Shown here: one piece after another, positions 54,651 to 61,552 of the stretch | Layout: every line of letters begins with the position of its first letter | Numbering within the stretch: position 1 is the stretch's first letter | NCBI RefSeq assembly: GCF_014595995.2 | Contig: NZ_CP063989.1 | Coordinates: 1,054,001 to 1,118,000, forward strand | Length of the DNA stretch: 64,000 nt | Direction of reading: 5' to 3' | Source of the DNA: Actinomyces respiraculi | Lineage (GTDB): Bacteria > Actinomycetota > Actinomycetes > Actinomycetales > Actinomycetaceae | The notes under the pieces: model-generated | The model's database searches: none | Told to the model about the DNA's origin: nothing | The model's input: the letters and a program-made list of their open reading frames with translations, nothing else | Translations under genes and position numbers: made by a program

Positions 54651-56498
54651 ATGAGCAGCGCACACACGCACGACGACGGGCACACCCACCGCGGGGCGGC
54701 CTTCGGCATCCCCGAGGGGGCCACCGAGGAGGAGATCGTCGACGCCGTCTTCGGCGACGGCCTGCACGAGGGGGGCCTGACGGCCCTGCGCCGCGAGGCC
54801 ACGGGCACCGAGGGCGTGGACCCCGAGCTCCTGCCCTACATCCAGGCCGCGGGCGCACCCGACCTGTCCGTCACCGACGTGCGCGACGCCGAGGACGACG
54901 ACGCCGAGCGCCAGGCCGCACAGGAGGCTGAGGACCTTCAGGCCCTGCGCGAGCTCGTCGCCCACAACATGATCGGCGCCGACAACCTCGACGCGCTCGA
55001 CGCCCTGCTCGCCGAGGTTGACGAGGACGACTCCGACGACTGGGAGCAGTGGGAGAGCGTCCTACCGGACTCGCCTGACGAGCAGGAGGCACACCGCGCC
55101 TCGCTGCTGGACGCCGCCCGTGGCGTCGAGGTCTCCGCCCGTATGCGCCAGGTTGAGGCCGAGATCCTGGCGCGTGCACCCGAGCACAAGGTCCAGCCCT
55201 CCCTGTCCCGGGTCGAGGCGGTCCTCGATATCCTCGGCCACCCCGAGCGCAGCTACCGGGTCGTCCACGTCACCGGCACCAACGGCAAGACCTCCACCGC
55301 CCGCATGACCGAGCGCCTCCTGGCTGCCACGGGCATGCGCACCGGGCGCTTCACCAGCCCCCATCTGGCCACGATCCGCGAGCGCATCAGCCTCGACGGC
55401 GAGCCCATCAGTGAGGAGGGCTTCATCGCCGCCTGGCAGGACGTCGAGCCCTATGTGCGCATGGTCGACGAGCGCTCGGTGGCCCAGGGCGGGCCCCGCA
55501 TGAGCTTCTTCGAGGTCCTGACGGTCGTGGCTCTGGCCGTCTTCGCCGACCACCCGGTGGACGTCGCGATCATTGAGGTCGGCATGGGGGGCACCTGGGA
55601 CTCCACGAACGTCGTCGACTCCGACGTCGAGATCATCACGCCCATCGGGCTGGACCACAGCGCCTGGCTGGGCGGCACCCTTGGCGAGGTCGCCCAGAAC
55701 AAGGCCGGCATCATCAAGGACGGCGCCACGCTCGTCACCGCCCTGCAGCCGGAGGAGGCTGAGGAGGTCATTGCTGCCGCGGCCGCTGAGCACGGCGTCG
55801 TGTGGCGCCGCGAGCTCGACCCGGAGGAGGACCCCGAGGCCCCCGGTGCGGGCACGCTGCGGGTGCTCGACCGCACGCTGGCCGTCGGCGGGCAGATGGT
55901 GAGCCTGGCGACCTCCGCCGCCGTCTACGAGGACGTCTTCATCCCCCTTCACGGTGACTACCAGGCGCGCAACGCGCTGCTGGCCCTGGCGGCCGCCGAG
56001 GCCGTCTTCGCTGGCAGGGCCCTGCCCGCCAAGGTGGTCGAGGACGGTTTCGCCTCGGTCACGAGCCCGGGACGGCTGGAAGTGCTGCGCTCCTCGCCGA
56101 CGGTCCTGGTTGACGCCGCCCACAACCCGCACGGGGTCAGTGCCCTCGTGCCGGCGGTCGAGGAGGCCTTCGGCTTTGAGCACCTCGTGGCCGTCTTGGG
56201 CATCATGGCGGACAAGGACGCCGAGGGCGTGCTGTCCGTGCTCGAGCCGGCGACGGATGCGGTGGTGGTCGTCCCGGTCGACTCCCCGCGGGCGATGGAC
56301 GTCGAGGACCTGGCGGTGGTGGCGCGGGAGGTCTACGGCGAAGACCGGGTGATCGTCGCGGAGGACCTGGCCTCCGGCATCGAGCAGGCGGCCAGGCTCT
56401 CGGAGGGCTCCGGGGCGCCCCTGACGGCCTCCGGGGTGCTTGTGCTGGGCTCGGTGGTGCTTGCCGCTGAGGCGCGCGCGCTCTTCGGCCGGTCCTGA
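54651..56498 (+). CDS. folC: Folylpolyglutamate synthase/dihydrofolate synthase with long acidic N-terminus
   Basis: A 615-residue Mur-ligase-family enzyme adding glutamates to folates. The P-loop is VTGTNGKTS near residue 209, the omega-loop and metal region are in GMGGTWDSTNVVD, and the C-terminal domain motif is VDAAHNPHG. The usual P-loop position is near residue 50, so about 160 residues are extra: a His/Asp-rich start (SSAHTHDDGHTH) and strongly acidic helices. The ATG at 54651 follows GGGGAGCAGC. The extension could be a fused small domain or a longer annotation frame, but no later start fits well. Confidence 0.9.
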   Translation: MSSAHTHDDGHTHRGAAFGIPEGATEEEIVDAVFGDGLHEGGLTALRREATGTEGVDPELLPYIQAAGAPDLSVTDVRDAEDDDAERQAAQEAEDLQALRELVAHNMIGADNLDALDALLAEVDEDDSDDWEQWESVLPDSPDEQEAHRASLLDAARGVEVSARMRQVEAEILARAPEHKVQPSLSRVEAVLDILGHPERSYRVVHVTGTNGKTSTARMTERLLAATGMRTGRFTSPHLATIRERISLDGEPISEEGFIAAWQDVEPYVRMVDERSVAQGGPRMSFFEVLTVVALAVFADHPVDVAIIEVGMGGTWDSTNVVDSDVEIITPIGLDHSAWLGGTLGEVAQNKAGIIKDGATLVTALQPEEAEEVIAAAAAEHGVVWRRELDPEEDPEAPGAGTLRVLDRTLAVGGQMVSLATSAAVYEDVFIPLHGDYQARNALLALAAAEAVFAGRALPAKVVEDGFASVTSPGRLEVLRSSPTVLVDAAHNPHGVSALVPAVEEAFGFEHLVAVLGIMADKDAEGVLSVLEPATDAVVVVPVDSPRAMDVEDLAVVAREVYGEDRVIVAEDLASGIEQAARLSEGSGAPLTASGVLVLGSVVLAAEARALFGRS

Positions 56499-56608
56499 CT
56501 CGGTCCTGACCGGGGCGCGTCTGACCGGGCCCCGCCGGGGCCGGGCGTGGAACAATGGGCCCAGCCGCGTGTGGTGAGCGCCACCCTGTCACCGTTGAAG
56601 GAAGCACG

Positions 56609-57271
56609 ATGCCTCTTGACGCCTCCTGGGCCGAGTCCTGGATCCGCCTGTCCGCACAGTCCGTCGCCGAGCACCGCGAGGAGCTCACCGCCCTCGACAC
56701 CGCCATTGGCGACGGCGACCACGGCTCCAACCTCGACCGCGGCATGTGCGCCGCCGTCGCCGCCCTGGATGACGCCGACGAGCTGCCCACTCCAGGGGCC
56801 GTCCTCAAGCTCACCGCGACGACCCTCATCTCGACGGTCGGCGGGGCAGCCGGCCCTCTCATCGGCACTGCCTTCCTGCGTGCGGCCCGCGAGGCCGATG
56901 CGCCCGTGCTCGACGCGCCGGGCACCGCCCGGATGGTGGCCGCCGCTTCCGAGGGTGTCCACGCCCGCGGGCATGCCGAGACGGGGGACAAGACCATGGC
57001 GGATGCCTGGGCCGCTGCCGCTCGCGCCGCCCAGGCGGCCGTGACACGGGTGGGCCAGTCCGAGGACGCTCCCGCCGTCGTCCTCGAGGCGGCCGCGCTG
57101 GCCGCCGCCGAAGGGGCCAGGGCCACCGAGCCCATGAAGGCGCGCCGGGGACGAGCCTCCTACCTGGGTGAGCGCTCGTGCGGGTACCGCGACCCGGGGG
57201 CCGTGTCCACCGCCCTCATCCTGGAAGCCGCTGCCCAGACCGCCCGGCAGGCCTGTGAGGTGAGGGGCTGA
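56609..57271 (+). CDS. dhaL: Dihydroxyacetone kinase subunit DhaL (ADP-binding)
   Basis: A 220-residue DhaL subunit. DTAIGDGDHGSNLDRG (about 31-46) holds the Mg-coordinating aspartates, and KARRGRASYLGERSCGYRDP the C-terminal nucleotide site. DhaL transfers phosphate from DhaM to DhaK-bound dihydroxyacetone in PTS-type systems. Neither dhaK nor dhaM is adjacent: folC precedes and ndk follows. The ATG at 56609 follows GAAGGAAGC. Confidence 0.88.
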   Translation: MPLDASWAESWIRLSAQSVAEHREELTALDTAIGDGDHGSNLDRGMCAAVAALDDADELPTPGAVLKLTATTLISTVGGAAGPLIGTAFLRAAREADAPVLDAPGTARMVAAASEGVHARGHAETGDKTMADAWAAAARAAQAAVTRVGQSEDAPAVVLEAAALAAAEGARATEPMKARRGRASYLGERSCGYRDPGAVSTALILEAAAQTARQACEVRG

Positions 57272-57358
57272 GATGGTGACCGTCCAGCCGTCCCGCGCCG
57301 AGCACCCCGGCTCCTCTCGCACCGATGGAGGGGCCGTGGCGCCCGGAGCGTCGCCGTT

Positions 57359-57376
57359 CGGTGACAGCTGTCACCG
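57359..57376. promoter_or_regulatory. 18-bp perfect palindrome upstream of ndk
   Basis: CGGTGACAGCTGTCACCG is a perfect dyad 86 bp before the ndk start, followed by three TGTCC/TGTCT-type repeats (57384-57412). It could be an operator; no regulator is recognised. Confidence 0.4.
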
Positions 57377-57462
57377 CCCTGACAGTGTCCATAGTGTCCA
57401 CAGTGTCTTCAATGTCCTCAGGTGTCCGACGACGTCCACCACCCGCATCCCTGGAGAGAGCC

Positions 57463-57936
57463 ATGAGCACCACCGCACCCGAGTCCACCACCCCGCCTGC
57501 GCCCAGCGACAGGATCCTCATCCTGCTCAAGCCCGACGCCGTCGAGCGGCGCCTGACCGGTGAGGTCCTGCGCCGCATCGAGGCCAAGGGCTACGAGGTC
57601 ACCGCCCTGCGGATGTTGACGGCCGACCCCCGGACGCTGGCAGAGCACTACAGCGAGCACGTGAGCAAGCCCTTCTACCCCAGCATCGTGCAGTACATGA
57701 CCCGAGGCCCGGTTATCGCGGCCGTTGTGGAGGGTGAGCGCGTGGTCGAGGGCGTGCGCTCCCTCATGGGGACGACCGAGCCGACGACCGCCGCCCCGGG
57801 AACGATCCGGGGTGACCTGGGACGCGCGTGGGAGGGACCGGCCATGGAGAACCTTGTCCACGGCTCCGACTCCCCGGCCTCGGCCGAGCGGGAGATCGCC
57901 ATCTGGTTCCCCGAGCTCGCCGCTGCGGCCTCCTGA
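57463..57936 (+). CDS. ndk: Nucleoside diphosphate kinase
   Basis: A 157-residue NDK that balances nucleoside triphosphates through a phosphohistidine. The active-site histidine is His133 in NLVHGSDSPASAE. The fold begins at DRILILLKPDAVERRL, after about 15 Thr/Pro-rich residues not found in most NDKs. The ATG at 57463 follows CTGGAGAGAGCC. A strong hairpin follows. Confidence 0.96.
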   Translation: MSTTAPESTTPPAPSDRILILLKPDAVERRLTGEVLRRIEAKGYEVTALRMLTADPRTLAEHYSEHVSKPFYPSIVQYMTRGPVIAAVVEGERVVEGVRSLMGTTEPTTAAPGTIRGDLGRAWEGPAMENLVHGSDSPASAEREIAIWFPELAAAAS

Positions 57937-58023
57937 ACCGGGCCCGGGCCGCCTGGCCAGGGGCCCGGGCCCGGGTGCAGGCCGTGGCCTCACGCGGCTG
58001 CCCTGACCGGGATGTCGTCCATA

Positions 58024-58069
58024 CATGAGCCGGCGGCGAGGACTGTGATGTCCTCGCCGCCGGCTCATG
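58024..58069. terminator. Perfect 20-bp-stem bidirectional terminator
   Basis: CATGAGCCGGCGGCGAGGAC pairs exactly with 58050-58069 around the loop TGTGAT. It lies between convergent ndk and the surface-protein gene. Confidence 0.85.
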
Positions 58070-58086
58070 GCGTCATGGCGCCGGCG

Positions 58087-59937
58087 TCACGCCTCTCGGC
58101 GACGCGCTGCCAGGAAGGCGCTGCCTCCGGTGAGGATCGCCAGGCTCAGACCGATGAGGGTCATTGTCTCGGCGCCGGTACGGGCCAGGCCCGGGCCGCC
58201 GGCGCCTGAGCCTCCACCGAGGTCCCCGCCACCCACGGCGCCCCCGCCCACGGGCGGGCGAGCCGCACCCGAGGTTGTGGCACTGGGCGTGGCGCTCGGG
58301 TTACCGGTGGCACTGGGCGTGGCGCTCGGGTTACCGGTGGCACTGGGGACGCCGGCGCTGCCCGCCGTCGTCGTGCTGCCGGGGGTGGCCGCACCCATGG
58401 GCTGGTCACTAGAGGCGCTGGTGGGCTCGGCGTCGGCCGTGCTGCTGGGCGCGGGTGCACCCGTGGGCAGGTCGCTGGGGGCGGCGGTGGGCTCGGTGGC
58501 GGTGCCCGCCGTCGCCGTGCTGCTGGGCGTAGCAGACGGCGTCGGCTCCGGGGCGGTCTCGCCCACGACCCACGTGTACGTGGCCGGCTGGGAGGTCACG
58601 GTCTGGCCGGTCTCGCTGGAGACACCTGTGGCCCGCACGGTCATGGTGTACGTGCCCGGCTTCTCGAAGAGCCAGTTGGTGTGCACGTGGCTGGGGCTGC
58701 TCATACGGATGACCTCGCTGTCGTTGAGCTCGTACGAGCCGGAGACCAGCTGGGAGCTCAGGCCACGCCGGGCGGTGGAGAACAGGAAGACGCGGCCGGG
58801 GCCGGTGACGTCCACGAACTGGAGGTCGACGGCGGGGAACTCCGGCTCAGCCGAGAAGCTGTCCCAGCCGGGGAAGGGGGCCTCCTGCTGGTTCTGGCCG
58901 CTCTCGGGCAGGAAGTAGCCCGAGGACACGAGCGTAGAGGCCACCTGGCCGCTGAAGTCGCGGCGCATGTTCTCGCCGACGACGACAGTGACGTCCTCGG
59001 GCTGGCGGACCACCATCTTGCCGGTGGACTCGTCCTTGGCGGCCATGACGAGCGCGCCGTTGTGGGCGACGACACTGAAGAGGTCAACGTGGCCCTGCGT
59101 GAGGCGGTAGGGCTCGTTGGTGTCGAAGACGCTCGCGGAGGGCGCCGAAGGCCCAGCGGTGGGGCTGGTGCCCGGCTGGGTGCTGGGGGCCGTGCTGGGC
59201 TCGACAGCGGGCGGAGTGGTCGGCTCGGGGGTGGTGCTCGGCTCGGTGCTCGGCTGGGCGGGTGCCGAGCCGCGCGTGTCCTGCTCGTTGCGCTCGACGC
59301 GGAAGGTCACGGTGAAGGGCTTGGAGGTGACCTCCTGGCCGTCGGCCTTCGTACCCACCGCGTGGCCGGTCAGCTGGTACTCGCCGGCGTGGGTGAAGAA
59401 CCAGTGGGCGTGCGTGTGGCCGAGGATGGGCAGGCTGGCGCCGGGGATGACGTCGTAAGTTCCGTCGGCAAGGAAGGCGGCTCTCGCTCCGTTCTCCTCG
59501 CCCTCCTCATCGAGCGGCGAGTTGCCGACGATCAGCGCCCGGCCCGGGCCGGTCACCTGCGTGAAGTCCACGCGCAGGGACTCGAAGACGTCGTGGAAGC
59601 CGGGGGCGCTCCAGCCGGGCTCAAACCAGCCGTTCTCCAGGGCGACGCTGGAGTATCCCTCTGCGGGCCCGTCGAAGGGGCCCATGAGTTCGTGCTCGGC
59701 GGAGTAGGTGGAGGCCTGGATGCGGAAGACGGTGTCGTCGGGGGTGTAGTAGTCGCGGACGTTGGCGACCAGGACTTCGGGGACGCCGTCCTTGATGACA
59801 ACGTAGAAGGCGTCGGTGTGCCCGCGCTCCAGGACGATCCTGCTGTCCGCGCGGGCCGCGGGCACTGTCACGCAGACGATGAGCGCCAGCAGAGCGGTGA
59901 GAACGGCCAGTGGCCGTGTGAGGGTTGCTGTTCGCAT
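58087..59937 (-). CDS. Sortase-anchored surface protein with two actinobacterial wall-repeat (choice-of-anchor M) domains
   Basis: A 616-residue exported protein. It has a signal peptide (about 1-31, cut after PAARA) and two homologous beta-rich domains (about 32-218, RIVLERGHTDAFYVV; about 283-460, YRLTQGHVDLFSVV), each with a HTHAHWFF or HVHTNWLF motif. Pro/Ser/Thr linkers include tandem SATGNPSATP repeats, and the end has LARTG, a hydrophobic helix and RRREA. Such domains usually sit beside metal ABC transporters, and the paired His motifs suggest metal or heme handling (inference). A Fur/Zur-like box lies upstream. Confidence 0.85.
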   Translation of the reverse strand: MRTATLTRPLAVLTALLALIVCVTVPAARADSRIVLERGHTDAFYVVIKDGVPEVLVANVRDYYTPDDTVFRIQASTYSAEHELMGPFDGPAEGYSSVALENGWFEPGWSAPGFHDVFESLRVDFTQVTGPGRALIVGNSPLDEEGEENGARAAFLADGTYDVIPGASLPILGHTHAHWFFTHAGEYQLTGHAVGTKADGQEVTSKPFTVTFRVERNEQDTRGSAPAQPSTEPSTTPEPTTPPAVEPSTAPSTQPGTSPTAGPSAPSASVFDTNEPYRLTQGHVDLFSVVAHNGALVMAAKDESTGKMVVRQPEDVTVVVGENMRRDFSGQVASTLVSSGYFLPESGQNQQEAPFPGWDSFSAEPEFPAVDLQFVDVTGPGRVFLFSTARRGLSSQLVSGSYELNDSEVIRMSSPSHVHTNWLFEKPGTYTMTVRATGVSSETGQTVTSQPATYTWVVGETAPEPTPSATPSSTATAGTATEPTAAPSDLPTGAPAPSSTADAEPTSASSDQPMGAATPGSTTTAGSAGVPSATGNPSATPSATGNPSATPSATTSGAARPPVGGGAVGGGDLGGGSGAGGPGLARTGAETMTLIGLSLAILTGGSAFLAARRREA

Positions 59938-60022
59938 ATCGGTCTTTCCAGCCGGGTACGGCGCAGGCCGGGCGGGGCCCTGCGCGGCCTGGAGCGGGGA
60001 TGCTCCTGGTCCGTCGGCATAC

Positions 60023-60043
60023 TATCGATAATGAGAAGCGATA
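60023..60043. promoter_or_regulatory. Fur/Zur-family-like box upstream of the surface-protein gene
   Basis: TATCGATAATGAGAAGCGATA has TATCG/CGATA arms, and the core GATAATGAGAAGC matches 10 of 13 positions of the Fur-family core GATAATGATTATC. It lies in an AT-rich patch about 86 bp before the minus-strand start. Confidence 0.45.
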
Positions 60044-60121
60044 CCAAATAAGGGTCGTGGGGCTGCCACGTTGGCCGTCTCGCCGCGGGGTTGTCGATGT
60101 ACGGGCGCTAGGCTGCGCCGC

Positions 60122-61492
60122 GTGAGCGAGACAACCGGGCTCCAGCAGCTGACCGAGCGGCCCGACGCCCGGCAGCTGAGCGAACAGCCCGGGCTTCGGC
60201 AGCGCGGGCCCCGCCGTCGGCCCCTGCTCGGACGCAGCGCCCTCGCCCTGTCCGCCTTCATCGCGCTGACGACCCTTGCCGAGCTCATCGAGATCCCCGG
60301 CCTGTCCTACTCGCTCATGCTCGGCACGTGGGGCCTGGGCATCCTCGTCGGCCTCTGCCTGCTGACCCTCCTCTCCCTCGCCGTCGCCCTCCACTCCTAC
60401 CGCGCTGACCAGGCCGGCCGTGCCCGCATGACCCCCGGCACCCGGCTGCGCGTCGCCACCGCCGCACTGCTCGTCCTGGCCACCGCCGTCACCGGGGGCA
60501 TCGGCACCGCCCAGCTCTCCTACGTCACCGCCCAGGGCACCGACGTCGACATCCTCGCCCTGACCGGTATCGGCCAGGCCGGCTCCGCCCCCGACCTCGA
60601 GCCCGTCGTCCTCAACGACACCGAGACCGGCCAGCTCCTGCGCGCCGGCATCTGGTACCCCCGCGATGTCGACGGCCAGCGCCTCACCGCTCAGGAGGTG
60701 CGCGCGGCCCACCCCGACGGCGTGCCCGTCATCGTCCTCATCCACGGCGGCGGATGGTCCAACGGCAACCGGCTCAACCCCATGACCCGCGGCCAGGCCG
60801 ACTGGTTCGCCCGCCAGGGCTACCTCGCCGTCGCCCTCGACTACCCCCTGTCCACCACCGACCAGCCCACCTGGCAGCTCGCCGAGTCCCGCACCGCCTG
60901 CGGGCTGGCCTGGGTCGGCGCGCACGCCACCGAGCACGGGGGCGACGCCAGGCGCCTCGCCCTCGTCGGCGACTCCGCCGGAGGCCACCTCGCCCTCAAC
61001 CTCACCTACCGCCAGGCGCTCGGGACCCTGCCCACCTACCCCACGGACTGCGGGGGCCAGGTCCCCGACATTGGTGCCGTCCTCACCGAGTACCCCATCG
61101 CGGACCCCGTCGGCTTCCACGACAACCCCGACCTCGTCATGGGCCCCTTCGTCTCCGAGCGCGCCGAGCGCTACACCGGCGGCGCCCCCGCCGAGGTCCC
61201 CGAACGCTACGAGGCCATCGACCCCGTCCGCCTCCTCAGGCAGGTGGCCGACGCCGGGCAGGCAGCGGGCCTGCCACCCACTCTCATCGTTGCCGGTGAG
61301 CGCGACCACGTCGTCCCCGTGGGAGGGGCGCGCGCACTGGACGCCCTGCTGAGCGAGGTCGGCACCGAGCACGAGACCCACATCGTGCCGTTCACGGACC
61401 ACGTCTTCGATCTCAACCCCGGTTCGGCCGTCTCCCAGATGTGGCGCGACCGGGCCCTGGCCATCCTCAAGGAGACCGGGCTGGGGGTGTGA
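60122..61492 (+). CDS. Membrane-attached alpha/beta-hydrolase (esterase/acetylhydrolase type)
   Basis: A 456-residue protein with about three N-terminal hydrophobic segments (about 38-135) and a C-terminal hydrolase. The oxyanion motif is IHGGGWSNG, the nucleophile lies in VGDSAGGHLAL near 283, and the acid and base lie in VAGERDHVV and FTDHVF. It resembles HSL/BD-FAE-type lipid or acetyl esterases. The GTG at 60122 has TAGGCT 7 nt upstream and no ribosome site, so it is probably leaderless. Confidence 0.83.
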   Translation: MSETTGLQQLTERPDARQLSEQPGLRQRGPRRRPLLGRSALALSAFIALTTLAELIEIPGLSYSLMLGTWGLGILVGLCLLTLLSLAVALHSYRADQAGRARMTPGTRLRVATAALLVLATAVTGGIGTAQLSYVTAQGTDVDILALTGIGQAGSAPDLEPVVLNDTETGQLLRAGIWYPRDVDGQRLTAQEVRAAHPDGVPVIVLIHGGGWSNGNRLNPMTRGQADWFARQGYLAVALDYPLSTTDQPTWQLAESRTACGLAWVGAHATEHGGDARRLALVGDSAGGHLALNLTYRQALGTLPTYPTDCGGQVPDIGAVLTEYPIADPVGFHDNPDLVMGPFVSERAERYTGGAPAEVPERYEAIDPVRLLRQVADAGQAAGLPPTLIVAGERDHVVPVGGARALDALLSEVGTEHETHIVPFTDHVFDLNPGSAVSQMWRDRALAILKETGLGV

Positions 61493-61552
61493 CTGGGCAC
61501 TGCCACCCCTTCCAGTGGGCGCCCGGCGGCGTGCGGCGGCTATCGTGAGCCC

